From assembly GCA_035578905.1 (NCBI GenBank), contig JAQJVL010001214.1:62001-126000 (forward strand): DNA of 64,000 bases, in the 5' to 3' direction. The position numbers were made by a program, and so were the translations under genes. This stretch comes from Stictocephala bisonia (Eukaryota > Arthropoda > Insecta > Hemiptera > Membracidae). Under the pieces are notes generated by a model. That model ran no database searches. It was not told the DNA's origin and saw only the letters and a program-made list of their open reading frames with translations. Each line of letters opens with the position of its first letter. Positions within the stretch are counted from its first letter, which is position 1. This document shows, piece after piece, positions 1-11,117 of the stretch.

Positions 1-574
1 AACTCTACAACAGTCAGTAAAAAAAATACAAAAATGGAATTAAAAATCTAATATAATGTCCATAGGCAGCATTGTGGATGGGTAATTTCCTCTAACGTTA
101 CATTTTTGTTGACAACAAAACTTTTCATATTTCATCTACCTACGGTCCACGGTACTATTTGTGTCTTGGTTTTAAGTACAGGATAAATATGATTACCGGC
201 CAAATTATCGTATTTATCTGTATTGTAAGATCACGAAAGTCAACACACTAAAACAACCACATTTAGTGCGATAGAAGTAGAATAAGCTGATGGTGTCAGG
301 TGGTGATGTGTCATGAATGAATGCATTTGGGTGGGAAAATTATTCCTATAGTAGGGTACAATATCATAAATACGTCTCGTGACGGCCTTGCAGTGCCTTA
401 ACCTTGCACCAACAGCCAATAGAGACACTGAATACTTGTCAAATGATTATATGATGTGTCACACTATAGTTTTTCTTTTATTAATAGCTTTATGTTTATT
501 TTTCATCGTCTGATGACTAGCTCGGTTAACCCGGGGGTTCGGTATTCGGGGCTCGGATAACCGATACTCTACTG
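1..574 (-). mobile_element. pogo-like element, copy 1 (cut by window edge)
   Basis: This is a reverse-orientation copy of the element at 11118-12202. The shared stretch begins around AACTCTACAACAGTC and runs to the end GATACTCTACTG, followed by TA. The terminal bases are the reverse complement of the CAGTAGA-type end seen in the other copies. No intact transposase is visible, so it is probably non-autonomous. The other end lies before the window. Confidence 0.75.
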
Positions 575-576
575 TA

Positions 577-1836
577 TCTTTAATGATCTTTTTACAAATA
601 AAGTTAATTGTTTCATTGCCTTTTTACCTGTTTGCATGTGTTTTTATCTCCAGTTTAATAAAGATTTGCAGCATATCTTTCACTTAATACACTTTTTACA
701 TTATCTTAGGCCTAGTGCCACAAAAAATTAAACTTTTAGATTTTTTTTCTTTTTACAACAAAGTATTTGACAAAATGGCACTAACTCATTAGTGACCTGG
801 CTTCCCAATATCTACAATATAAATTATCGTTTGTTAATTCTGTACAGTTCATAATGTGGTCTTTGTCCATAAGATCAGATGAATTAGATAAAATGTAATT
901 TGGATTTTCATATTAAAACAACCTTTTAGATGTTGTTTTAAAGATCCCTCAGCATCATATGAGCGAACTAATGCTCCTAGGTGCATTGTAACGGCCTATG
1001 TTTAAAACATGACTACCATCACCCTCTTTTGATACAATATTCAATGCTAACATAATTATGTCTTTTTATGTCAAAAGGACTTCTTGAATTGAGAGAATAC
1101 TTTCTCTATTGTTTTCTTTATTGAATTGATCTCATAACAATTTTACTGTTTTGAGGTTAATTTATGAAACAATAATTCATGTAAAATTATTTTATGTAAT
1201 ATAATTAAATTTATAGTTTAAATATTTTAAAAAAGATAGTTGAAAAGTTTAAATTAATTTTTATCAATGTTAATATTAATTTCAAGCATTTATTTATTTA
1301 ATTTATTTTTTTTTTCATTTATTACTTCCCCCACTAAAAAGAATAAGGGAGAGCTTGTCTTCTAAGGAAGTTGAAAAATGGAAAGACGGTTCCTACCAAG
1401 TCAATAAATCTCCTAACAAGTCCCTACTCCTGACATTTCTAAGTTAAGCAAGGATTTTCTAATTGATAACTACAGCATTACATTTTTTACATAGCTAATC
1501 TAAACCAAGTTTTATTAGGACAGCACACAAAGACGTTTTAAAACTGCTAAATTCTTTACTATACTAATCCAAAACATGTGTCTATTAATTTTGTAAACTT
1601 ATTGTGTCCAAGTTCACAATGTGTCCATGGCACTGAGAAGATGCATGGAGACACTGATCACAGCAGATACACAAACATCAGTTAGCTTATCTGAAGTAGG
1701 AGGAAGGGGAATTATAAAGGTCACATTAGACATAACCTCTCCAAAAAGCTCAAACCAGATTGACTTGCTCATATGTAAAACTCCTAAAAGTTCCACATAA
1801 ACAAAATGAACAACAAACTTAAAATTGGATAACTTG
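577..1836. other. AT-rich stretch, no gene seen
   Basis: No reading frame with coding character, splice-flanked exon or terminal inverted repeat was recognised. Poly-T and poly-A runs are common. Confidence 0.5.
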
Positions 1837-2010
1837 ACCCTCCCACCCATCCATACACACAGTGGTATTTTCATACCTGCAACTCACTCACCCACTATAC
1901 ACATACAATTGTATTGACCCACATACCCAGCCATACACACACACAGTTGTATCGACCCACCCACTCACCTTTACTAATACATTGGTATTGACTCACCTAC
2001 ATACCCATAT
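1837..2010. repeat. Degenerate copy of dispersed ~36-bp minisatellite
   Basis: Imperfect units combine CATACACAC, TTGTATTGACCCAC and CCCACCCA-like blocks. They match the motif of the clearer arrays at 20545-20973 and 34670-34865. Units here are diverged and unevenly spaced. Confidence 0.6.
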
Positions 2011-2271
2011 ATCGTGGTATTACAATGTTGTACTGTTTGTTGTCCTTCATCAATTTATCAGTCTGTTATGCATATTTATTTATAGAATTGTATTATTGTA
2101 TAAAATTTAATACTATTAATGCAAGCCAATTGTTTTAAAAAGCTAAAGTAGTATGTCTATTGTCTAAATCATATAAATAGAATACCTTTAAGTGAGGCAT
2201 TGTGTGATGACAAAGCATGTTTTGTTCTTACGTCCAATACACCTGTACTAAGTTATAACAGCAGTATTTAA

Positions 2272-3067
2272 CCCTGGAATGGTAACCCTTCGTGATTTTT
2301 CTGCACGCAAATAGTGTTTTGTAAATTAAAGGCAGGTTTTTGTCACGACTGTACCGAACAAACGAGCCATCCCTCCCCACCCCTTTCTGACCTTGATCCA
2401 CTTGTCACAGTCTGCTAGTGTCATTCGTGTTGTTCACAACAACGTATGTTGTTGATTTTTTACGAAGGGTTACCAGTGCCGTAACTTTTTTCTTAGTGTC
2501 TAGTTTTGTAAATATTAGGTTTTATTAGTAGTTTTAGTTCAATATTAATGTAAATAGTTGTATATAGACCTATATTTGATTAACAATGGCCTTGCGTCTA
2601 TCTGAAATAGACATAATGTTAAATAATGACAGTGGTCCTGACGATGACAGCACCGAGGTGACATGTGTAAAACCTGCTGCGAAGACGTCTAAAAGACAGT
2701 ATGAGATCTGTGCTCATTAATGGACTGAGACAGTGATGTTTTTTGTTGTTGAAATTTATACTTTTATATTAATGATTTCATAATTAAAATTGTTTTAACT
2801 TTGAAAATTATTAAAAAAACATTTTTTTTGTAAATCTCTACAAACCAAAAATATTACGTCATAAATAAATTTTTTCTGATTTAATTATTATCAATTTTAA
2901 TAACGTTTGTACTTGTTTAGACTAGTAAAGTATTCAAAATAAAGACTTTGTTGTTAAAACTTGTAATTTTTATTTTTAACTATTTTTATAAGACTTGATA
3001 CCTCACATCGTAAAATATACGAAGGGTTACCAGTAGTGTAACTTTAAATAGGGTTACCATTCCAGGG
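2272..3067 (+). mobile_element. piggyBac-like element, internally deleted
   Basis: The element lies between TTAA at 2268-2271 and TTAA at 3068-3071, the target duplication used by piggyBac. Its ends are perfect 18-bp inverted repeats, CCCTGGAATGGTAACCCT. A second inner inverted motif (AAGGGTTACCAGT) occurs on both sides. At 796 bp it is far shorter than an autonomous piggyBac of about 2.5 kb. It keeps what looks like the start of a transposase gene (2586-2720). Confidence 0.88.
2586..2720 (+). pseudogene. piggyBac transposase N-terminal remnant (44 codons)
   Basis: A short frame opens at the first ATG inside the TTAA element and begins MALRLSEIDIML. It continues with an Asp/Ser-rich acidic stretch and stops after 44 residues. 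piggyBac transposases (about 550-600 residues) commonly begin with a helix of this kind followed by an acidic segment, so this is probably the 5' end of the original gene fused to its 3' flank by internal deletion. No DDE/D catalytic region is present, so no transposase activity is expected. Assignment rests on context and composition rather than a diagnostic motif. Confidence 0.5.
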
Positions 3068-3071
3068 TTAA

Positions 3072-3435
3072 ATAACTTTAAAAGAAATGTCAACAGAACA
3101 TTCCACGCTTATACAAATTAAAGTAATAGTTGAAGATAGCGTGATGTGTGTGTGTATGTGTGTATATATATATAAAACGTTGCTTGTGTTTTTTTATCAC
3201 TATGAAACTTTTAAAAAATCATAATTTAAAAGAAATTAGTTTATTGAATCAAGATATTTGAACATAGTGCAGGCCATTTGATTTTGTTACCATATATTTT
3301 GACAGTTGGTTTATTAATTTAGAAATGTTTAAACTCTACATACTTTCGATTAAGCGCTGCAATTTACTTCATAAATTAGCAACGGGTAAATTAATAACCA
3401 AAAATAATTATTTGAAAAACAATTAGACATGATTT
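3072..3435. other. Intergenic AT-rich, short TG/TA microsatellite
   Basis: A (TG)n followed by (TA)n run lies near 3145-3175. The rest would be the 3' flank of the minus-strand frame at 3436-5835. No clear gene is visible. Confidence 0.5.
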
Positions 3436-5835
3436 TTATTTTCCTTTGGTTCGTTTTACTTTAGCATATTTCTCCAGTTTTTTTGCAGCTTTTGTCAATA
3501 GAAAATTTGTGTAAGAAGGACTGTTTTTCCCAGTAAGCCTCTTTGCTCTTTTATATTTGTCATTCTTGCAGTTATTGCATTTACTGCTGAGGAAAATTTT
3601 ACTCGCTTTATATTTATCTTTAGCTTCCTTAAGAAGTAATTCTAAATCTTGGACATTAAGTTCAATTTCTATCTTATTTCCACATTCTTTAGAAGTAACA
3701 GAGTTATATTGCAGCATGTTGGAGGAAGTTTTTATTTTATACTCTCTACTCCTTTTAACAGACAAGGTTTTATTACATAAAAAGTCTTTCCAAGTGGGAT
3801 CGTTAGATTCAATCCTTTTAACAAAACCTTTAGCAAAGATTTTTTCATCTGAATTGCTTTTTCTTTCAATAAAAGCATTGTTTACTGATTTTATTCTCAA
3901 TTCTGATTCAACTGCACTTTTTAATGCTACATTATGAGATTCAGAACTGGAATATTTTAAATTTAAATATCTCACTTCTGCATATGTTGATGAATCTTGA
4001 ACGTTATTACTTAAGTTTAGTGTTTTTTTCCGATTGTTCTTTCCTGAATGGTGGGCTTTAAATGAATTTGTTTTTGACTTTTCGTTAGTTGAGTTATCAA
4101 CAATACTTGAACTCGTTGTGGTTGTTTGATCTGTTTCGTTAGACTCAAATCTAGGCTTACTTTTTATACGTTTTGACATTCTTTTTTTCTGTCTGTATTG
4201 TGACTGCTTCATTTTATATTTTCTTTCCAGTGATTTTCTATTTTTCATAGTTTTGTTTATTTTTGTATCACTGATATCAAGTTCACATATAAAAGAAGAT
4301 ACTTTTTCTACCTTTTTAGTGTAATCCATACTTTCCCCTGTTGATGATAAAGTTGTCACATCACATTCCATTCCTTCTTTCAATGCTACATTTTGTAATT
4401 CATTAAAAATTAACATTTCAATTCTTTTCTTAATTTCCTTGTTTATTTCAATAGTTTCCCCATTCCAGTAAATTGTGCTATTTTCCTTATAAAGTGATTT
4501 ACCGTGCTCTTCATATATGAAAAGCTTATTTTCTAATTTATGTCTATGACGAGGTATTTCATCACCTCTTCCATTCTTCCTCTGGCTTTGTGGAAGATTT
4601 TTTTCCCTAGATCTATTTATCTTTATATAATTTGGTAATGAATCTCCCATAGCAATATTTTGGAATTCATTTGCTGGTTCAATAGATTGATTAATGTCAT
4701 GATAGGCATTCATAGAATTAGAATTGTTTTGTTTTGCATTTAAGGTTTTCTCTGTGGAGTATTCTATGCATGTATCAGAATATGATCCAGTGACATTTTT
4801 AAGGGTTGTTGTGGTTTTTGAAAAGTTATTGTAATTCCTGCTTGTAGTTATAATAGGTTCAAAATAACATTTATATTGTACTGATTGATCTTTTTTATTA
4901 TGAGAACATTCCATTTTATCCACTGAAATATTGCTAACTAGTTTTCCTAAATTATGAACAGTTCCTTTCCTTTTCACTGTAGTATTTGAGATAACCATAT
5001 TTTTCTCTGATTTTTGTTTTATATTATTTACACCATGGTTTAAAGCTGCTAGTTCTGTACATTTTTGTACTTTTTTTGTAGGTAAAAACACGTTACTTAG
5101 CGTCTTAATGAGTGAGGAGCCGTTTGTTGAAATTTTATTGGTATTATTTGGTTTTGGACATTTTGTAATGCTATTTGCAAGTATCTCCTCTGATAAATCT
5201 GTTTTAAAGTTTTTACTGTGATTATAATTTGTTTTCATGCTTTTATTACTAGCAATAATATGAACCATTTCATCTCCATTAACGCCTTGATTGTTTTCAT
5301 TTGTTATGGTTTTGTTTTTGGTGCATTTTTCATATGAGCCTTTTTTTTCTTGAGATTGACTATTAATAATTTTTGTAAACCAGTTTCTTTGTTTTAGAGA
5401 TAAGGATTCACTGCTTGAACAATTTATTTCATTTTTTAATTGCATTTTATTTGAATTTAACTGAATAGAATTTGTTTTATTTTTGTAATCCTTTTTATTA
5501 TGTTGCAGTATGGTTACTTCAACCAAAGAGTTTGTTGGAGTGTTACTTTCTGATTTTAAAATCTCAATTTCTAAGGTTAATTCCACACTCTCTCCTTTTT
5601 TAAGTTTTTTTTCTTTAGTTACATTTGATATGGTATCAGTTAAAATATTACGCAGTTTTGATATGTGGACTGATTTGTTGATAAAATCTGTTTTAAAAAT
5701 ATTTTTTGATTGATTGTCCTTTTTATCATAAGATAGGCTATCATAACTGTGAGATAAATCATACTCTTTGTCATGATAATTACTTGTTAAAAAGACATTA
5801 TTGTAACATTCTTTACATTTCTCGTGAAAAGGCAT
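3436..5835 (-). CDS. Unrecognised 799-residue Lys/Asn/Ser-rich protein
   Basis: An uninterrupted 799-codon frame on the minus strand is far longer than chance allows in DNA this AT-rich. The protein is hydrophilic and rich in Lys, Asn, Ser and Thr, with no signal peptide or membrane segment. It begins MPFHEKCKEC and so has a C-x2-C pair at residues 7-10. A second C-x2-C pair (KCNNCKN) lies about 45 residues from the end, followed by a very basic tail. The middle shows mixed charged, possibly helical segments (around GETIEINKEIKKRIEML). A good 3' splice site (TATAATTTCAG) lies 11 bases upstream of the ATG, so the frame may be the last exon of a spliced transcript. I do not recognise a family. 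It may be a fast-evolving nuclear or chromatin protein, but that is a guess from composition only. It lies antisense to, and perhaps inside an intron of, the flippase gene. Confidence 0.6.
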   Translation of the reverse strand: MPFHEKCKECYNNVFLTSNYHDKEYDLSHSYDSLSYDKKDNQSKNIFKTDFINKSVHISKLRNILTDTISNVTKEKKLKKGESVELTLEIEILKSESNTPTNSLVEVTILQHNKKDYKNKTNSIQLNSNKMQLKNEINCSSSESLSLKQRNWFTKIINSQSQEKKGSYEKCTKNKTITNENNQGVNGDEMVHIIASNKSMKTNYNHSKNFKTDLSEEILANSITKCPKPNNTNKISTNGSSLIKTLSNVFLPTKKVQKCTELAALNHGVNNIKQKSEKNMVISNTTVKRKGTVHNLGKLVSNISVDKMECSHNKKDQSVQYKCYFEPIITTSRNYNNFSKTTTTLKNVTGSYSDTCIEYSTEKTLNAKQNNSNSMNAYHDINQSIEPANEFQNIAMGDSLPNYIKINRSREKNLPQSQRKNGRGDEIPRHRHKLENKLFIYEEHGKSLYKENSTIYWNGETIEINKEIKKRIEMLIFNELQNVALKEGMECDVTTLSSTGESMDYTKKVEKVSSFICELDISDTKINKTMKNRKSLERKYKMKQSQYRQKKRMSKRIKSKPRFESNETDQTTTTSSSIVDNSTNEKSKTNSFKAHHSGKNNRKKTLNLSNNVQDSSTYAEVRYLNLKYSSSESHNVALKSAVESELRIKSVNNAFIERKSNSDEKIFAKGFVKRIESNDPTWKDFLCNKTLSVKRSREYKIKTSSNMLQYNSVTSKECGNKIEIELNVQDLELLLKEAKDKYKASKIFLSSKCNNCKNDKYKRAKRLTGKNSPSYTNFLLTKAAKKLEKYAKVKRTKGK

Positions 5836-5845
5836 GGTTTTCTTG

Positions 5846-5857
5846 TCTGAAATTATA
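5846..5857 (-). promoter_or_regulatory. Candidate 3' splice site before the 799-codon frame
   Basis: On the minus strand TTTATAATTTCAG precedes ACAAGAAAACC and then the ATG at 5835. The polypyrimidine/AG context is good. It implies an upstream non-coding exon at higher plus coordinates, which I could not identify. Confidence 0.4.
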
Positions 5858-7084
5858 AAATAATTATATATTAAATAAAATTACCAATCTACTTAAACAA
5901 GAAGTTTGGTTGTTACTTCTAAAATGATAAAAACTCTTAGGAGCCATGGTATTTTTGTGTGAACTGTAGCTAAAGATACAATAAAACATGAAATACAAAA
6001 ATCTTGTTAAAAAGGTTGTATTTTTCGGTTTTAAAATTAGTTGACTATAATTATTTCAATTCCAAATCAGCTAATTTAGCTAATAAGTTCAGTTAGTACA
6101 TAAATTACAGATACAGAGTCATTAGTTTGTTGTTTATAACCAATACGATGAACTTTAATGAACTTTACCTTATAAATATTTTTATGATATTTCAACATAT
6201 TTTCACATGTGACCCCTTAATTTTTATACATAATTTTAAAGGTAAATTAATAAAGAAGTTTTTTCAGTAATTGAACATAAGAATACAAATAATTTAACTG
6301 CTTTAATTGAGCCTTAAAGTTTTCAAGGAGAAAGTCTGTAACAAAATTTTTCAATTTTAGTTATTCCAAAACGTATAAGGGGTTATTATTTTAATACTAT
6401 GTTTAATTAATAGGGAATTTAATACTCTTTCAAATGGTATTACTTTCTATGTCATAAATAAAATTGTTCTGGTTTTACCGTCAAACCAACAGTAACGAGT
6501 CGTGAGTTGTTTAATTTTCAAAAATCACAAAATGTGCTATTACAGAACGTTTCAGAATCGGACAACAGTTTATATGAATCTTTTTGTCAGTAAACCCCGC
6601 TAGTAAAGTTAATGTAGTTAGTAGTGACTCACCCGGTATATATATAGAGACTTAAGTTCTGCATCAAATGGTTCCAATTAATTTTGATGTGTTGTGTTAA
6701 AAAAATGTTGTATTACCTCAAAAAGTTTAATACGAGAAACGTGTTGGTCCCAGAACTAGGGTTAACTCAACAACCAGTGACCGTCGCATTAGTGATGGTC
6801 TATCACTCACAACTTTTGCGACGGTCAAACAATGCTACAAACTAGTCACTTTATAAAGTAACATGAATGTTTTATGACATATATCGCTATTATACTCGTC
6901 TCAAACGCTGTTTAGCGTCACAGGCGTTCTATACCTGTGATGAGTTTATGGCATATGACTGGGAGACCACATAATTAAAGACTTACAACCGATGCTGGGG
7001 GGGGGGGAATTGGCATGAGTAAATGGAAGATACAATGTATGTATGACTGAGGTGTTATTGTGGTGTATATGGTAAAATTTATAG
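5858..7084. other. Upstream region of minus-strand gene, no exon identified
   Basis: Mostly AT-rich. A TATATATATA stretch near 6637-6648 and a local rise in CG dinucleotides at about 6770-6930, with repeated GACGGTC/GACCGTC words, could mark a promoter of the minus-strand gene. This is inference only. Confidence 0.3.
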
Positions 7085-7325
7085 TTAGTATAGTCTTGAC
7101 AATTGCTATGCATTTATTGTAATGTTCCTGGCAATAAAATATTTGAATTTGAATTTTGAATTTGAATACAACAGTTGATGAACCAGTCTATCAATGTATA
7201 GAGACCTAATTGCATATCACTATATGAAACAGTTTTTATGGACGAGATAAGTTCCTTATTATGATCCGTCATTACCTGTAGGTGGTATGAACCTCCCTCA
7301 TAGGGATTGGACACAGATAATTTTT
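7085..7325 (+). repeat. LINE fragments (3' tail plus piece of RT C-terminal region)
   Basis: 7230-7320 is the reverse complement of sequence like 9560-9655 in the jockey-like LINE (shared words include CTGTAGGTGG and GAGGGAGGTTCAT-type blocks), so here it reads on the plus strand. 7090-7165 ends in TTGAATTTGAATTTTGAATTTGAA, resembling the LINE 3' tail at 42650-42715. Both pieces are short and decayed. Confidence 0.6.
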
Positions 7326-7769
7326 TAGTGTGACTTATTTGTTCCTATGAGACTTTCATCTATAGATATTTCCCTGTGGGGATATAATGTGTCCTAATCA
7401 CCCACACATGATCAATAAGCATTGTAAATTTACCGCAAGGATCATATTCTGGATCCCCGGGCTTTGCAAGTTTGTTGACGATATGAAGGAACTGAAGAAT
7501 TGACTCAAAACGATTCCGACTAAACATTTTTCAGAACCATGGAGCAGCAAGTTCATCTAAGGTGGACCAGTAACTTTCAATAGTAGGCTTTCAGTTTATT
7601 CCTATGTTTAGGATAGTTGCAATAAATCCCTTCACCTCATTCAAAGTTACTGGTATCTAATTACAGGCTCTCGCTCCAGTGACAGGTTTTGATTTGTTGA
7701 AGGTAATCATTAGCACTAAAGTAAATATAAAAATAATCAATAGGCTTACTATTTGGATTGGGGCAATGC
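7326..7769. other. No gene seen
   Basis: No conserved frame, splice-flanked exon or terminal repeat recognised. Low-level resemblance to transposon remnants cannot be excluded. Confidence 0.4.
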
Positions 7770-7773
7770 TTAA

Positions 7774-8454
7774 CCCTTAAAATGCTGAGCAATTTTCTGT
7801 AATTTTTCAATTAACGCTTCATTTTCTTGAATATATATAATTTTAGTTTTTGTAAAGTTATATTTTTTTAAAATCTAAACCAGGATAGTACAGTATAAAA
7901 AAAAAAATAATAACGATATACAATACATATATAACTCAATATACAATATACTCAATAACAAGATTTACAATATAACTCAATAAGACAACAGATTATGTAC
8001 ACAAAATAAACACTATTTACAACAAAAATAAAACTAGACGTCACAATGAAAAATATAGAGTAAATTCGAAATAATAAACTTTGTTTACACACCGGAGGTT
8101 AGTACAATGCACGAGACAGACAACAAATAACTGCAGACTGACGAGCGCCAGCCGGTCGCCGCGTCATGTGACTAGCAGATGCGTATATATTCGCTGCGAG
8201 CGCTAGCGGTTACCTCGACAGAGGCAATAATGAATGAAAACTTCATATTATTTACATTCGTTGCTTAGTAACCAGTCCAAAGGTCTCGAAAATGAATAAC
8301 AACCTGAAAATAGTCTTGACCTTGAATCTTAGAACTCGCTACATTGTATTAGGCCTGTTCTAGGATTATTGTTATCAGGTCGCGAAATATTACGTATAAC
8401 GCGTTACGGGCAATTGTAAACATGCGTATGTATACGGATGACGCGTTTTAAGGG
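7774..8454. mobile_element. TTAA MITE, family A (copy 1)
   Basis: Flanked by TTAA (7770-7773 and 8455-8458). Inverted ends are CCCTTAAAATGC on the left and CCCTTAAAACGC on the right. It is 681 bp with no coding capacity and a CG-rich block near 8130-8220. A second copy lies in the opposite orientation at 44193-44849. TTAA duplication and size fit a piggyBac-type MITE. Confidence 0.88.
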
Positions 8455-8475
8455 TTAAGACCTGGAACCTCTTAA

Positions 8476-9115
8476 CACATTCAGTGCTACGTGGCCGTAA
8501 AGTCGGCCACACTGTCCAACCACTAGTGACTGCATGGCCATTGAGTCGGCCAAGCGGTTGTCACCGGTGGTGGCTGATGACCGTCCAGTTGGCCATACTG
8601 CCTCACTCTTATTGTTGAATCAGTCTTCGTCCAGCCTTTGCCGGGTTGCTTGATAGTAGGTCCAACACTTCTGCAGTATCTTACGAGTTGGGCGTGGTTT
8701 TCAGTTTTCGGTTACGGTTATTTTTGGAATTTCTTTTCCTGTTTTTTTTAATTGTTTTTTCGATAATTTACGAATAAAATTAAGCAAAAAATATGTAGAA
8801 TTCACTGCAAAGAAGGAAAAATTAAAAATACTATATTTATGTTCTTCAAACGCCCTGGCCAACCTGTAGCATGTACAGTATTGTGTTCTGTAGCATGTTT
8901 TGAAAAATGTATCTCAGATTAGGCTAATTGTGAAAAAAATGTTAGTAATGGACCTGATAATAGTATTTTTTAATCTTTTTCATTTGTTTTACTTAATTCC
9001 TTATTACTAACTAGTTTATTACAAAATAAAGTTGTGTAAAAAATCTTGGACATTAATTTTTCGGCACAGTCGTTCACCAGGGCCTGATGGCTGACTAGAC
9101 GGCCATACATAAAAA
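8476..9115. mobile_element. TTAA MITE with degraded tips, inverted GGCCGT subterminal repeats
   Basis: TTAA is present at 8472-8475 and 9116-9119. The left end begins CACATTCAGTGC, close to the tip of the large piggyBac (reverse complement at 20342: CACATTCACTGC). The inner motif TACGTGGCCGTAAAGTCGG on the left pairs with TGTATGGCCGTCTAGTCAG read inward from the right. The outermost bases on the right do not match, so the boundary is less certain than in the other MITEs. Confidence 0.55.
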
Positions 9116-9309
9116 TTAATTTTTTTTAGCCTTCCACATATACAAAATACTTCTGACAGTCATAAATCGACACTCAAAACTGAGTTGTGATCGGCAATCA
9201 AAACTCAAAGACGGTTTTAGCTGCAGCGTTGTAATTTTACACAGTTGTATGTCTCATCAAAACTTAACTTTCTGCTGAAATAAAAAATAAATATCGTCAC
9301 TATTTTAAA

Positions 9310-10411
9310 CATGGCGGCCTCCTTAATACTTTAAGCAAAATGTCATGGAAACTGTCCAGAAGAGAAAAAAATTGTTAAGACACATTAAACATTAGTAGAA
9401 GAACACGATTGTAGTAAAAACTGTGCAAGGGGCACTCTGAAACAATGTGATCCATTGTTTGGATAGACTTCCTGCAATCACATGACTGATCTACACTGTC
9501 AATACCCATTTATATTTCCAGTAATTACATCTGCCCACTCCAGTTCGGAACCAATTCAATAATGTCCACTCCCTACGAGGGAGGTTCATCCCACCTACAG
9601 GTATTGACGGATCTTGGTGGATAATAAAGAACTTATTTCGTCTTTCAAAACTGTTCCACGCTATGGCCCAGCTAGTATTGGGCAAGAAATTTGATGTGCT
9701 GAACTGGAAAGCAGTACATAGAGGTGGGTTTCGAGATTATAAGGGACTGTTCTGACGTGGGAGATCCTGGGTAATGGGAGGTGCGGGGCAATCAAGATCT
9801 TATTGAATTCTTTACATAGCACCTCTTGACTTCTTATTTCTGGAGGAGCTATATTGCACAGCACCGGAAGCCAAGGTAGTGCAGTTGCCATGAGGGTATC
9901 ACTCTCATAGCTCTATTAAGTTGGGCATAAATTGTTTTTGTGTGTGCGCTATGTAGTCATATGGGAGCACTGTATTCAGCAGCTTAATAAACCAGTGACA
10001 AAGCAGTAGTATGCAGGACGTGTGTGTTGGCTCCCCAAGTTGTTCCAACAATATGATGTAGTACATTTGCCCTGGTTTTAATTTTAGCTGCTGTTTTTTG
10101 AAGATAGCTTTTAAACGTCTAGCGTTGCTCCCAGGTACTGCGGATAATCATTGTGGTGGAGTTTTGCACCATTTAAAAAGATGTTTAATTTTCACTTAGC
10201 CAGTCGATTACTTAGGTGGAAGCAGGCTACTTCGGTTTTTGATGGGTTAGGATTCTGTTTCCAGGTTCTAAAATATTCTTCGAGAGTTGCAAGATCGTTG
10301 GTGAGTGTTTCTTCAGTAGCTGTGAAGTCCTTGTGTTGATAAGCTAAAGCAATATCATCTGCATATATAAATTTACTTGACTTGGTGATTGGAATGTCAA
10401 CAGTATACATG
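9310..10411 (-). pseudogene. LINE reverse transcriptase, motif C to C-terminus (3' piece)
   Basis: The piece starts exactly at the piggyBac TTAA and reads MYTVDIP, then FIYADDIALAY, which is RT motif C with the catalytic Y-x-D-D. Next come LEEYFRTWKQNPNPSKTE, LPWLPVLCNIAPPEIR, LPRREWTLLNWFRTGVGRC and a CDC...QTMDHIVSECPL motif near 9420-9490. This is the usual order at the end of a jockey-type ORF2. The frame is disrupted by several shifts, so no active enzyme is made. Its upstream continuation is at 20347-21545, on the other side of the piggyBac insertion. Confidence 0.85.
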
Positions 10412-10759
10412 TTAACAAAATGACTGCTGCTGAAAAGTTAAAAACAACCCCAAAAACTGGAATTCATTTAACATTAAAAATCCTACCTAATGCTATTAGA
10501 AGGAAGTTAATGATGGTAGAAAGCATCTGTGATTCAGAATGGCAGAGTAGATGATTTCATAATGTTGCCCCGCGGATCTGCATGGTGAGTACATGAGGCG
10601 AGTTTAGAGACCCAGAGACGTTAGTGTCACTATCTTCTTGCACAAGACACATTTAAAATACACTCAAATAATATATAAACACTAAAAGTACATATTTTGT
10701 AAAAAAGACAGAGTCACAAAATAGGTATATACATAATATTTACAATTTTTTCTTCGATG

Positions 10760-11115
10760 ACTTGGTTTCACTGTTGGTCTTTATGAAAGTTGTCAAAACA
10801 ATTGACAGCACAAAGACCTGGTTTCCCTGGGCATACATAACACGTATATGTAGTCATTTTCCTCTTCTTTTCAGTCTTGTAACATACCCTGCATTTTTTT
10901 TTTTTATGCCCTTTTTTTGTCACGCTCTTCAATTTGTATTGACTTGTGTAGAGCGTTGTGAGGTGGAGTTCGAATTGAGTATGCTTTGGTAGGAGTATGC
11001 TTAGGAGGTAGGAGACTTTCAAGCACACTTAACCTAAAATCGTATAGTGACTTTTTTTTTTGTCAACAGTGTGCATATTGTAGAGTTGCATGGAGTAGAC
11101 CAAAATCATTTGTAG
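10760..11115 (-). pseudogene. piggyBac transposase C-terminal Cys-rich domain
   Basis: The minus strand continues the transposase directly after the pogo-like insertion (FIHV then LQMILVYSMQLYN). It ends in a Cys-rich segment, CRVCYK ... TYTCYVCPGKPGLC ... CFDNFH. This Cys/His cluster is the C-terminal zinc-binding (cross-brace) domain of piggyBac transposases, which contacts the terminal repeats. The stop follows KDQQ at 10768. Local frameshifts around 11040-11090 make it a pseudogene. Confidence 0.85.
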
Positions 11116-11117
11116 TA

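Noticed and set aside
3557..3937. 126-codon plus-strand frame
   Set aside because: Shadow of the 799-codon minus-strand frame.
8476..10415. 8476 as the true left end of the large piggyBac, because of its CACATTCAG tip
   Set aside because: The LINE reading frame rejoins exactly at 10412-10415 and 20343-20346, so the large element ends at 10416. The 8476 tip belongs to a separate MITE.
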